Below are positions 1-9,369 of a stretch of 33,785 bases of DNA, one piece after another (the first letter of the stretch is position 1; the number at the start of each line of letters is the position of its first letter). The notes beneath the pieces are model-generated. The model was not told the origin of the DNA. It ran no database searches and saw only the letters and a program-made list of their open reading frames with translations. The DNA comes from an uncultured Flavobacteriaceae bacterium (GTDB taxonomy: Bacteria; Bacteroidota; Bacteroidia; Flavobacteriales; Flavobacteriaceae). The DNA lies in NCBI GenBank assembly GCA_937923735.1, contig CALDUJ010000150.1:1-33785 (forward strand), given 5' to 3'. The position numbers were made by a program, and so were the translations under genes.

Positions 1-76
1 TAAGGCTTTCAATTATCAAATTATCAATTAATTATACTAATAAATCATTTCAAAAAAATAAATCAAATTAAAACCT

Positions 77-1783
77 ATGAATTTAGATCAAGAATTTGAT
101 GCCATAGTTGTCGGTACTGGTATAAGCGGTGGTTGGGCAGCTAAAGAGCTCTGCGAGAAAGGACTCAAGACTTTAGTACTGGAACGAGGTAGGATGGTAA
201 AACATCGTGAACATTATCCTACTGCGCACTTAGACCCATGGGACTTACCAAATGGTGGCAGGCCTACTGCTGAAACGATAAAGAAAAAGTTTAAACAAAA
301 CCGTACAGGATATACAACTCACGAAGCACGACAACATTTTTTTGTTGATGACTTAAAGCACCCTTATAACGAAGACAGAAGATTTGATTGGATGCGAGGC
401 TATCATGTCGGTGGGAGATCGCTAATGTGGGGAAGACAGAGTTATCGACTTACAGATATGGATTTTGAGGCTAACAAGAAGGAAGGTATTGCCGTTGATT
501 GGCCTGTAAGATATAAAGATGTTGAACCCTGGTATGATTATGTTGAGGAGTATATTGGTGTGAGTGGAGAAAATTTGGGTTTAAAACATTTTCCAGATCA
601 AAAACTACTTAAGCCAATGAACCTCAATTGTGTTGAGGAGCATTTAAAAGAAAAAATTACTGAAAATTTTGATGATGGACGTGTACTAACTATTGGCCGT
701 ACTGCCCATATTACTGAAGGCACAAAGCCAGGAGACGGTAGAAGCACGTGCCAATACAGAAACAGATGTATGCGAGGTTGTCCGTTCGGTTCATATTTTA
801 GTAGTAACTCCTCTACATTACCTGCAGCAGAAGCTACTGGTAAAATGACATTGAGACCAAACTCGATTGCTTATGAAGTAGTTTATGACGATACAACAAA
901 ACAGGCCACGGGAGTAAAAATTATTGATGCAGAAACAAAAGAAAAAATAGAGTATAAAGCTAAAGTTATTTTTCTTTGTGCCTCTGCTATAGCTTCTACA
1001 GCAATCTTGATGCAATCTAAATCAGAGCGTTTTCCTGATGGTTTAGGTAATGATAGCGGTGAGTTAGGTCACAACCTAATGGATCACCATTTTCATGTTG
1101 GTGCTACTGGAGAAGCAGAAGGATTTGATGACAAATATTATAAAGGAAGAAGAGCCAATGGCATTTACATTCCAAGATTTAGAAATATTGGTGGTAAAAC
1201 CAATACAGATAAATTTAAGAGAGGTTATGGTTACCAAGGTGGTGCCTCAAGAGGAACAGGTTCAGAATTAGTTGCAGAATTAAGATATGGCCCTCAACTT
1301 AAAGAAGAAATTTTGAAACCTGGTAAATGGCGCATGAACTTACTCGCATTTGGTGAAGCCTTGCCAGACCATAGCAATAAGATGTATCTAGATTACGATA
1401 AACTTGATGAATGGGGATTACCAACAGTAACATTTGATGCTGCTTTTGGAGAGAATGAAATCGCAATGCGAGAAGATATGAAAAATCAAGCTGTTGACAT
1501 GCTTACTAAAGCTGGATTCAAGAATGTAAGAGGATATGATAATAGAGATCGTTTTGCAATGGGATTAGGTATTCATGAAATGGGAACTGCAAGAATGGGA
1601 AGAGACCCAAAAACGTCTGTTCTTAATGAATGGAATCAAGTACACGCATGTAAAAACGTATATGTAACAGATGGTTCGTTTATGACCTCTGCGGCATGCC
1701 ACAATCCATCCCTAGGCTATATGGCATTTACAGCGAGAGCGGCTAATCGTGCTGCTGAAGAATTTAAAAAGAATAACGCTTAA
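77..1783 (+). CDS. GMC family oxidoreductase (putative glucoside 3-dehydrogenase large subunit)
   Basis: 568 aa ORF; N-terminal FAD-binding Rossmann motif 'DAIVVGTGISGGWAAKELCEKGLKTLVLERG'; C-terminal GMC motifs 'GIHEMGTARMG' and 'VTDGSFMTSAACHNPSLGYMAFTARAA'; followed 11 bp later by a gluconate-2-dehydrogenase-subunit-3-like gene. Confidence 0.9.
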   Translation: MNLDQEFDAIVVGTGISGGWAAKELCEKGLKTLVLERGRMVKHREHYPTAHLDPWDLPNGGRPTAETIKKKFKQNRTGYTTHEARQHFFVDDLKHPYNEDRRFDWMRGYHVGGRSLMWGRQSYRLTDMDFEANKKEGIAVDWPVRYKDVEPWYDYVEEYIGVSGENLGLKHFPDQKLLKPMNLNCVEEHLKEKITENFDDGRVLTIGRTAHITEGTKPGDGRSTCQYRNRCMRGCPFGSYFSSNSSTLPAAEATGKMTLRPNSIAYEVVYDDTTKQATGVKIIDAETKEKIEYKAKVIFLCASAIASTAILMQSKSERFPDGLGNDSGELGHNLMDHHFHVGATGEAEGFDDKYYKGRRANGIYIPRFRNIGGKTNTDKFKRGYGYQGGASRGTGSELVAELRYGPQLKEEILKPGKWRMNLLAFGEALPDHSNKMYLDYDKLDEWGLPTVTFDAAFGENEIAMREDMKNQAVDMLTKAGFKNVRGYDNRDRFAMGLGIHEMGTARMGRDPKTSVLNEWNQVHACKNVYVTDGSFMTSAACHNPSLGYMAFTARAANRAAEEFKKNNA

Positions 1784-1794
1784 AACAATATCTC

Positions 1795-2433
1795 ATGGAC
1801 AGAAGAAAAGCGCTTAAAAATATTGGATTAGCAACAGGTTTTATGGTTGCAACTCCATCGATGATTAGTTTACTACAAGGTTGTAAATCTGGGTCCGAGA
1901 AATGGGTTCCAGCTTTTTTGAATACAGATGAAGAAGTTTTTGTAAATAACTTTGTGGATATTTTATTGCCAAAAACAGAGGGACTTCCTGGAGCTTCTGA
2001 TTTAAATGTAACGCAATTCCTTGATACCTTTATGAAAGAGGTATTAGCACCAGAAGAGCAAAAGCTCTTTAGAGGTACTTTATCTGAAATGATTTCGGAA
2101 CTTAAAGGTGAAGCTAAAGATTTGAATGAAAAAACACCTGATGATTTTAAAAGCATCATAGACAAATATATGTTAGTAAAAGGTGAAATAGATGAGGAAC
2201 GTAAAGCAAATCCCAGACCTCCCTACAATGAAGCAAATGCCATTAGTGGTAATTTTGTTTACACCAAACCAACAAAAAATGAAGCTTTAAATCATCTCAA
2301 GTGGTTGACTATAAGTGCTTATCGTTGGAATGAGCAAATAGGCGAAAACGTGATGCCGTATGATCCAATTCCTGCAACTTATGAATGCGGAGATCTTCAA
2401 GAATTAACGGGAGGAAAGGCTTGGTCTATATAA
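1795..2433 (+). CDS. Gluconate 2-dehydrogenase subunit 3 family protein (GMC partner subunit)
   Basis: 212 aa; twin-arginine-like N-terminus 'MDRRKALKNIGLATGFMVATPS'; 'TDEEVFVNNFVDILLPKTEGLPGASDLNVTQFLD' typical of the family; directly follows the GMC gene. Confidence 0.85.
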   Translation: MDRRKALKNIGLATGFMVATPSMISLLQGCKSGSEKWVPAFLNTDEEVFVNNFVDILLPKTEGLPGASDLNVTQFLDTFMKEVLAPEEQKLFRGTLSEMISELKGEAKDLNEKTPDDFKSIIDKYMLVKGEIDEERKANPRPPYNEANAISGNFVYTKPTKNEALNHLKWLTISAYRWNEQIGENVMPYDPIPATYECGDLQELTGGKAWSI

Positions 2434-2477
2434 TGACATAACAATTGATCAATAGCAATACCTAGTGTTAATTGTTG

Positions 2478-2514
2478 AAAGCCCGTCCTAAATAAATTTA
2501 AGACGGGCTTTTTT
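2478..2514 (+). terminator. Rho-independent terminator downstream of the GMC pair
   Basis: Inverted repeat aaagcccgtc...gacgggcttt (2478-2487 / 2502-2511) followed by a T-run. Confidence 0.85.
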
Positions 2515-2525
2515 AAACCATAAAA

Positions 2526-3326
2526 ATGAAAAAAATCATCCTAGCCTCAATTGCTTTAACATTTCTATTTAGCTGCAAAAGAATGAATAATTCAAAAAAG
2601 CAAGAAGTAAATGAAAAATGGGTTTCTCTTTTTAACGGAAAGAACCTAAATGGATGGGTAGTTAAAATAAATGGCTATCTCCTGAACGACAATATCCACA
2701 ATACATTTAATGTCAAAGATGGCGTTATGAGTGTCTCGTATAAAGACTATGATACGTTCAACAATAATTTTGGTCATATCTTCTACGAAAAACCCTTTTC
2801 AAGTTATAGGCTAAAAGTAGATTATAGATTTAAAGGGGAACAAGTACCAGTTGGAGCCGAATGGGCTCTTCGTAATAGTGGTATCATGCTACATTCTCAA
2901 TCACCAGAAAGTATTGGCCTTAATCAAGCGTTTCCCCTGTCTATTGAAGCGCAAATGCTTGGCGGAGTAGAGAAAGGGATATCTAGATCTACAGGAAATT
3001 TATGTACTCCTGGTACTAACGTCGTAATGGACAATAAACTGATAACCGAACATTGCATTAATTCAACTGCCGATACATATTATGGTAAAGAATGGATACA
3101 TATGGAGGTTATGGTAATTAGAGATTCAATTATAACACATTCTATTAATGGTAAAGAGGTTATGCGTTATTACCAGCCACAAATAGGAGGTGCTGATATA
3201 AATAATTATAATGGCAATTGGGAAGATAGAATAGGTGAGCCATTAGAAAGAGGTTATATTGCTTTACAAAGCGAAAGTCATCCCATAGAGTTTAAGAATA
3301 TAAAAATACTTGAACTTGATTATTAA
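2526..3326 (+). CDS. DUF1080 (3-keto-disaccharide hydrolase-like) lipoprotein
   Basis: 266 aa; lipobox 'LTFLFSCKR'; 'WVSLFNGKNLNGWVVK...FNVKDGVMSV...IEAQMLGG...HIEVMV-like...YIALQSESHPIEFKNIKI' pattern of DUF1080. Confidence 0.88.
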   Translation: MKKIILASIALTFLFSCKRMNNSKKQEVNEKWVSLFNGKNLNGWVVKINGYLLNDNIHNTFNVKDGVMSVSYKDYDTFNNNFGHIFYEKPFSSYRLKVDYRFKGEQVPVGAEWALRNSGIMLHSQSPESIGLNQAFPLSIEAQMLGGVEKGISRSTGNLCTPGTNVVMDNKLITEHCINSTADTYYGKEWIHMEVMVIRDSIITHSINGKEVMRYYQPQIGGADINNYNGNWEDRIGEPLERGYIALQSESHPIEFKNIKILELDY

Positions 3327-3347
3327 TAGCTTGATATAGACACTATC

Positions 3348-4268
3348 ATGGAAAGAAGAAAATTCATTAAGAATACTGCATTAGCTGGCACATTAAGTGC
3401 TCTACCCCTTAATCAAGTATTCTCCAAGACCAATAATATGAATATACATAGATTCAATCTAAAATACGCTCCTCATATTGGCATGTTTAAACATCATGCT
3501 GGAGATAATGTAATAGATCAACTCAACTTTATGGCAGATCAAGGTTTTACTGCTTTTGAGGATAATGAAATGCGAAACAGACCTATTGATGAACAGGAAG
3601 CTATGGCAAAGGCCATGAAAGAAAGAGGACTTACAATGGGCGTGTTTGTAGCACACAAAATTTATTGGAAAGAACCAAATTTGGCTAGCGGTAAACAAGA
3701 ATGGCGCGACGAATTCCTAAATTATATTACATCCTCTGTTGATATTGCAAAACGAGTAAATGCCAAATGGATGACTGTTGTTCCTGGTCATGTAGACTTA
3801 AGACAAGATATAGAATACCAAACAGAGCATGTGATTGAAACTTTAAAACAAGCTTCAAAAATATTAGAACCGCATGGTATCATCATGGTTTTAGAACCAC
3901 TGAATTTTAGAGACCATCCCGGACTTTTCTTAACAGAGTCGCCACAAGCTTATCAAATATGTAAAGCCGTTGATTCTCCTTCTTGTAAAATCCTGTTTGA
4001 TATATATCACCAACAAATACAAGAAGGCAACTTAATACCGAATATTGAAAAATGCTGGGATGAAATTGCCTATTTCCAAATTGGAGATAACCCTGGTCGT
4101 AACGAACCAACTATAGGCGAAATTAACTATACTAATATATTTAAATATATTCACAGTAAAGGCTTTAATGGTGTATTAGGCATGGAACATGGTAACTCTA
4201 TGCCTGGTAAAAAAGGAGAAGAGAGGGTTATTAATTCGTATAAGAAAGTAGATAACTTCCTTTTATAA
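3348..4268 (+). CDS. Sugar phosphate isomerase/epimerase-type TIM barrel (hydroxypyruvate-isomerase-like) with Tat-like signal
   Basis: 306 aa; 'MERRKFIKNTALAGTLSALP' Tat-like signal; 'VLEPLNFRDHPGLFLTESPQAYQICKAVDSPSCKILFDIYHQQIQEGNL...IGDNPGRNEPTIGEINYTNIF' typical of AP-endonuclease-2/hydroxypyruvate isomerase-like proteins. Confidence 0.88.
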   Translation: MERRKFIKNTALAGTLSALPLNQVFSKTNNMNIHRFNLKYAPHIGMFKHHAGDNVIDQLNFMADQGFTAFEDNEMRNRPIDEQEAMAKAMKERGLTMGVFVAHKIYWKEPNLASGKQEWRDEFLNYITSSVDIAKRVNAKWMTVVPGHVDLRQDIEYQTEHVIETLKQASKILEPHGIIMVLEPLNFRDHPGLFLTESPQAYQICKAVDSPSCKILFDIYHQQIQEGNLIPNIEKCWDEIAYFQIGDNPGRNEPTIGEINYTNIFKYIHSKGFNGVLGMEHGNSMPGKKGEERVINSYKKVDNFLL

Positions 4269-4304
4269 AAAAAGCCGTTTCACTATTGCGAAACGGCTTT
4301 TTAA
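4267..4304. terminator. Bidirectional intrinsic terminator between convergent genes
   Basis: A-rich/stem gccgtttc (4274-4281) ... gaaacggc (4290-4297)/T-rich; lies between the plus-strand 3348-4268 gene and the minus-strand 4336-5844 gene. Confidence 0.85.
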
Positions 4305-4335
4305 GCAGTTAGTTTAGGTTATGTAACCTAGGGGA

Positions 4336-5844
4336 TTATTGCTTTATTAATTTGATACTTTTTGTACCATTTTCTGAGCTTACTCTAGCAAAATACAATC
4401 CAGCTGGCAAATCAGTTGCATCAACTTCAATAGCATTTCTATTAGGTGTTAAGCTCATTACAGATTTTCCTAACATATCGAATACCTGTACAGATGTAAT
4501 ATCTTGACCGTTTGTCTTGATATTCCATTTGTCTGTAGACGGGTTTGGATATACTGTAAATTCAGACACATTAAAATTAGGGTCATTACTTAGAGTAAGA
4601 TTACTAAAAGTGATTCCTCCAAAGACTCTGCCAGCTAGCTCATCACCAGGGCTAGCAATTAGACCATAAACTGAATATCCGATTTGCATAACCTCATCAG
4701 TTGCTACAATTTCGGATAATGGGCTTGTGACAGAATGAGCTCCTGTAGAAGTTATAATAGTTTCATATGTTCTTGTATAACTAAAATCAGCTGGAAAAAC
4801 CTTGATAAAAGCCTTAACAACATAACCCGGTTCAGTTAATCCAAAAGCATCAACATTTCCACTAACTACAAAGTCTTCAGAGAAAAAGTCTGGATTATCT
4901 GTTTTAGTCTTTTGTATGAAAGAGTTCAATTCGACTTTCTTATTAGGACTACTTGCTAGAGCTGGGTCAGGATTTGGGTTATCAAACCATGCTGAATTAT
5001 TACTTTCGTTAGACCATATAGCGAAGTTTGGAAAACATGTTACTGTTCCATTAACATCATCAACATCTGTTCTCAAATCAGCAACTGGATAACCAAAGCC
5101 AAACGCAAAAGTATCATCAGAGGCATTAAAAGCATTAACATAACCAATCCACTCTTCTGGACAGTCATTCGGACAAGAGCCGCCACAGTCTATACCTGTT
5201 TCATCGCCGTTTTGAATTCCATCATCACAAGTCGGTGCTGCTAAGGAATCTCCGGCTATCCCTGTTACATTATCAACATAAGTGGTAGTATCTAGAGCAT
5301 TATTCTGACTACACCCATCACACCATCCGTTATTACTTATATCATACAATGGAAAAAAGACAATACTGGAAAATTGATCATTTGGGGGGTTGTACCCTGG
5401 TTGACTAGTATCAGCAGGAACATTAAAATCAAATGATAAAGTTTCCCAACCTGTTCCACCGTGGGCAGCAGCTGTTTTAGAATCTTTTGCTGGATCAGCA
5501 GCTGGGTCACCATCAGCGGCATCTGCATCACTATCAGATAGTTTAGCTAAGAACTCTCTTGGCGTATCAGAATATACAGAAACAGTCATAACTTTATTAG
5601 ATGTTGTCATATCTATTTTGTTATTCTGCATAATCAATTTAGCTCCTTGCCACGGCTGTCCTGAAGCAGCTGTTATCAGCTCCATGGACTTTTCGCTAGG
5701 AGTAGCAGGGTCAGCAGTGATAGCAGAGGTAATTCCATCAAAATCTGCAGTAGTTGGTTCAGCACCTTCAAAATCTTCTAACACAGTTTGAGAATACCCC
5801 AAAGTAGCTGTTAAAAGAAAAAACAGTAAAGTAATTTTTTTCAT
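4336..5844 (-). CDS. Secreted protein with type IX secretion system C-terminal sorting domain and carbohydrate-binding-like N-terminal domain
   Basis: ORF track runs to 5937, but the signal peptide 'MKKITLLFFLLTATLGYSQ' begins at 5844, the likely start. C-terminus 'FTVYPNPSTDKWNIKTNGQDITSVQVFDMLGKSVMSL...LPAGLYFARVSSENGTKSIKLIKQ' is a T9SS type A sorting signal; Cys-rich 'CDDGIQNGDETGIDCGGSCPNDC' motif. Confidence 0.87.
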   Translation of the reverse strand: MKKITLLFFLLTATLGYSQTVLEDFEGAEPTTADFDGITSAITADPATPSEKSMELITAASGQPWQGAKLIMQNNKIDMTTSNKVMTVSVYSDTPREFLAKLSDSDADAADGDPAADPAKDSKTAAAHGGTGWETLSFDFNVPADTSQPGYNPPNDQFSSIVFFPLYDISNNGWCDGCSQNNALDTTTYVDNVTGIAGDSLAAPTCDDGIQNGDETGIDCGGSCPNDCPEEWIGYVNAFNASDDTFAFGFGYPVADLRTDVDDVNGTVTCFPNFAIWSNESNNSAWFDNPNPDPALASSPNKKVELNSFIQKTKTDNPDFFSEDFVVSGNVDAFGLTEPGYVVKAFIKVFPADFSYTRTYETIITSTGAHSVTSPLSEIVATDEVMQIGYSVYGLIASPGDELAGRVFGGITFSNLTLSNDPNFNVSEFTVYPNPSTDKWNIKTNGQDITSVQVFDMLGKSVMSLTPNRNAIEVDATDLPAGLYFARVSSENGTKSIKLIKQ

Positions 5845-5902
5845 AATTTTTATCGGTTTAATTAATATTTGTTCACAATATCTAAATTTATTAGGTATAA
5901 TA

Positions 5903-5915
5903 GTGTTAATAACAC
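5903..5915. promoter_or_regulatory. Perfect 13-nt palindrome, candidate operator
   Basis: gtgttaataacac, about 60 bp upstream of the T9SS protein gene start. Confidence 0.3.
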
Positions 5916-5968
5916 CTATACAAAAACAATACAACAATAGAAAAACCTATAACTTCTAGCAAAAAAGG

Positions 5969-8900
5969 CTAACTTTTCTCGAAAATTGAAATTTCTGAGT
6001 CGTTGTTTGTTACAATAATCAGGTTCTTGTTTTCCTGTTGAAGTAGTTTTATATCTCTATTATCATACGGAACATAAAATCCACTTTTAATAGGAGATAC
6101 GAAGCTAAAATTATTATTACCATCTCCAAGTAAAACACCTCCGTAGCCAGCATCATAACGTGTTGTTTCTACCTCTACTCCATAATGATTACCTACAGTA
6201 ATTATATCTTGATGTCCGTCTTTGTTTAAGTCCATGACTAAGGTTGATTTGATTGGAGATACTTGGACTTCATTTGGAAGCGACCTTCTAACAAGGTTTC
6301 CGTTATCATTAATCAATATAATACTTTCAAAGCTCTTAATTTCGTAGACAACAGCATCATTAACTTTATCTTCAGGTAAGATTTCTACCAACTTAGAGGA
6401 AGCAAAACTATGATAGTCCTTAAATTTTTCTGAAACATATGGCATTTGCTGACTTGTACATTCTCTTCCCCTTACCGGAACATAACCATCCTTGTAAAAC
6501 TTTGCCAATACAACATCATTAGTACCATTATTATCAAAATCATTGGCATATACTTTAAAAGGGTGTTCTTCCGATGCTTTGAATTTATTATTCTTACCTA
6601 GGTTACCAACAATATAATCGTCATCACCATCACCATCTAAATCACTTGCGGTAATTGACCACCAAATTCCTCGGGTTTCCTTAAGGCCAAATTTCTCCGA
6701 GGCATCCTCAAAAAGACCTTTGTTATTGTTAAACAGCTTAATTTCCATCCATTCGCCTACAATCATTAAATCCTCATCGTTATCATTATCGACATCGGTA
6801 AAAACAGCATCAGTAACCATACCTATATTGTTAAATTCTGGAGCTACTTCTTGAGATGCTTTTTTAAAGTTTCCATTATCATTAATCAAGAAATAACTTG
6901 TTGCCGGAAATGTATATTTTCCTGGAATTAATCTTGTTCCCACAAACAAATCCAAATCACCATCATTATCAATATCTGAAGATTTAACACATTGAGTACT
7001 TTCGTAGATATTAGGTAAGGCTTTTTCGTTTAAAACAAAATTTCCTTTTCCATCATTAATATAAAGTCTGTCTTTGAGGTTAACATCTCCTCTTTTGAAC
7101 TCACTACCGCCACTGGCTATATACAAGTCTTGATCATTATCTCCATCTACGTCTAAGAACAAACATCCCAAATCTTCAGATTGCTTTTGCTTTTTCCATG
7201 GTTGGGTTAGGTTTTTGGTGAATTTTCCATTTGGATTTTGCAGATAAAGTAAACCACTTTGATTAACAGCTCCTCCAACAAACAAATCTTCTAATCCATC
7301 GCCATTAACATCAGCTTTAGCTGTAAATGGACCATTTTGAGATACATTATGAGGTAAGAGTACTTCTTCTTTAAACTCATCATAATTGTTCTCTTTGTGA
7401 GAATAATCTATACCAATATCCTTTGTACTGACTTTTGCTACTAAAGTCCCTTCTTCTTCAATATCACTGCTTTTTATTTTACTATTGGAGTGCTTTACAG
7501 AGACAATACGATTAGCTGCAATATTTTCAATAACATTTTGTTTACCATCTTGCCAGGTAACAACAATCTTCTCTACTTCCTCATCATTACCCAATCCAAA
7601 AAACAGGTTGTGTTCTACCGATGAGATAAAGCCTCTAGTCACAGTGTTTTCTGCTATTTGTTTTTTGCCATTATGATAAATAACAGCTTTTGCTCCGATA
7701 CCAAATTTATTCTTCTCAGGGCCTTCCAAGTTAATTTTTAAAAAGTTTCCTTTAGCTTTGTTATTGTATACAAATGCTGGAGCGTCGGTATTATTCGTAA
7801 CTACATCTAAATCTCCATCATTATCTAAATCTCCATAAGCCATTCCATTAGAAAAGCTAGGTGTATCAAAACCCCATTCTTTGGTCATTTTTTCAAACTC
7901 CAAATTTGATTTATTTCTAAAAACATAATTAGAAATAGGTATCGATGGAGTATCCTTACTCAATTGAAACAAATCTTCAGCTGTTGAACCCTTACTAAGA
8001 TTTTGAACCTTTTTTCTGTAATCATTATTATCTACATCCTTTTTTATACCATTGGAAACAATAATATCTTTCCAGCCATCATTATCTAAATCTACCATTA
8101 GGCTTGCCCAACTCCAATCGGTAAAAGAAATCCCAGCCATATTGGCTATATCAGAAAAACTTCCTAAGCCTGTGTTAATCTGCAAAGAATTGGTCATATA
8201 TTGATAATGCGCACCAGCATTAACCATATTTTGGAAAGCTTCCGTACTCATTGAAGCCATATTGGTTTTAGATCTGTAGTGATCTTCTGGAGTCATATCT
8301 GTTGTAATCAAATCAATTAACCCATCATTATTTATATCGCCTGTATCAGAGCCCATACTTAGTTGTGTGATATGCTTGAGTTTTTCATTAATAACATTGG
8401 TGAATGTGCCATCACCATTATTATAATACATGAAATCTGGTTCTGCGTAGTCGTTCGCTACATATAAATCTGTCCATCCATCGTTGTTAAAATCTGTGGT
8501 ATTAACACTTAAACCATAAGCTATATCTTTTGTAATACCTACTTCGTCTGAAACATCCTTAAATTTCCCGTTATCATTTCTATACAATCTATCCCTAAAG
8601 AATTTAAACTGGTCTCGAGGAATTTTATTAATCAATAATAATTTCTTATCAGCAACTTGATTAACTTGGTACATATCCAAATCCCCATCATTATCCATAT
8701 CGAAAAAAACAGCTTGTGTAGAAAACCCGTAATCTCCCAGACCATATCTTTGAGCAGATTCTGTAAATGTTAAATCTTGATTATTGATATATAATTGATT
8801 TCTTCTATCTTCAGGGTTAGCTGAATTTCCATTGCGGCTTACATAAATATCTAGAAAACCATCTCCATTAACATCTGCCATAGTAACACCCCAAGTCCAA

Positions 8901-9247
8901 CCGGAATTTTTTGCAGCTTTAGATTTTTTAGTAATATCCTCAAACTTAAAATCGCCCTTATTGAGGTATAATCTGTCCGCTACTTGATTTCCCCCAAAAA
9001 ATATATCTGATAAGCCATCATTATTTATGTCTCCAATGGCTACTCCTGAGCCAACATACATTTGGCTATAGTAATAGTGATTAAAATAAGTAGATTCTTT
9101 TATCGTATTACTAAAATCTATACCCGTTATATCAGGCGACAACAATTCAAGACCTCCAACTAATTCTCCAGAATGTAAATCTCTAAGTGGCTTATCACAT
9201 CCAACAAGTGAGAGAAAGATAATTATTACAAGTATTCTTTTTGTCAT
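5969..9247 (-). CDS. CRTAC1-like FG-GAP/VCBS repeat lipoprotein with ASPIC/UnbV domain
   Basis: Repeated Ca-binding loops (DINNDGLSD, DVNGDGFLD, DMDNDGDLD, DFNNDGWTD, etc.), 'GIGAKAVIYHNGKKQIAENTVTRGFISSVEHNLFFGLGNDEEVEKIVVTWQDGKQNV' = ASPIC/UnbV; lipobox 'IIFLSLVGC'. Start 9247 (MTKRILVI) preferred over 9268. Confidence 0.9.
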   Translation of the reverse strand: MTKRILVIIIFLSLVGCDKPLRDLHSGELVGGLELLSPDITGIDFSNTIKESTYFNHYYYSQMYVGSGVAIGDINNDGLSDIFFGGNQVADRLYLNKGDFKFEDITKKSKAAKNSGWTWGVTMADVNGDGFLDIYVSRNGNSANPEDRRNQLYINNQDLTFTESAQRYGLGDYGFSTQAVFFDMDNDGDLDMYQVNQVADKKLLLINKIPRDQFKFFRDRLYRNDNGKFKDVSDEVGITKDIAYGLSVNTTDFNNDGWTDLYVANDYAEPDFMYYNNGDGTFTNVINEKLKHITQLSMGSDTGDINNDGLIDLITTDMTPEDHYRSKTNMASMSTEAFQNMVNAGAHYQYMTNSLQINTGLGSFSDIANMAGISFTDWSWASLMVDLDNDGWKDIIVSNGIKKDVDNNDYRKKVQNLSKGSTAEDLFQLSKDTPSIPISNYVFRNKSNLEFEKMTKEWGFDTPSFSNGMAYGDLDNDGDLDVVTNNTDAPAFVYNNKAKGNFLKINLEGPEKNKFGIGAKAVIYHNGKKQIAENTVTRGFISSVEHNLFFGLGNDEEVEKIVVTWQDGKQNVIENIAANRIVSVKHSNSKIKSSDIEEEGTLVAKVSTKDIGIDYSHKENNYDEFKEEVLLPHNVSQNGPFTAKADVNGDGLEDLFVGGAVNQSGLLYLQNPNGKFTKNLTQPWKKQKQSEDLGCLFLDVDGDNDQDLYIASGGSEFKRGDVNLKDRLYINDGKGNFVLNEKALPNIYESTQCVKSSDIDNDGDLDLFVGTRLIPGKYTFPATSYFLINDNGNFKKASQEVAPEFNNIGMVTDAVFTDVDNDNDEDLMIVGEWMEIKLFNNNKGLFEDASEKFGLKETRGIWWSITASDLDGDGDDDYIVGNLGKNNKFKASEEHPFKVYANDFDNNGTNDVVLAKFYKDGYVPVRGRECTSQQMPYVSEKFKDYHSFASSKLVEILPEDKVNDAVVYEIKSFESIILINDNGNLVRRSLPNEVQVSPIKSTLVMDLNKDGHQDIITVGNHYGVEVETTRYDAGYGGVLLGDGNNNFSFVSPIKSGFYVPYDNRDIKLLQQENKNLIIVTNNDSEISIFEKS

Positions 9248-9265
9248 ACTAGAATGTTTATGCTT

Positions 9266-9298
9266 CAAAAATATTAATCGATACTCTTACACATGCAA
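9266..9298 (-). promoter_or_regulatory. Candidate Bacteroidota promoter (-33 TTTG / -7 TAnnTTTG)
   Basis: Minus-strand TATTTTTG (9273..9266) with TTG at 9298..9296, spacer 22 bp, immediately upstream of the CRTAC1-like gene. Confidence 0.35.
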
Positions 9299-9369
9299 AA
9301 AAATAGTTAAAATATGGGTCTCATGCTTATCCTAAAATCCTTCTTTTATCCGGCTCTTCTCTAATCTGG

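Noticed and set aside
1764-2165. 133-aa minus-strand ORF
   Set aside because: Antisense to the well-supported subunit-3 gene; composition looks like reverse-frame translation, no recognisable domain.
4336-5937. Long start for the T9SS protein (533 aa)
   Set aside because: The first 31 residues are not signal-like; the clear signal peptide begins at MKKITLLFF (5844).
6000-9100. Repeated 'ccatcattatc' words resembling a DNA repeat array
   Set aside because: They are codons for the D-N-D-G calcium loops of the FG-GAP repeats, not spacers/repeats of a CRISPR.
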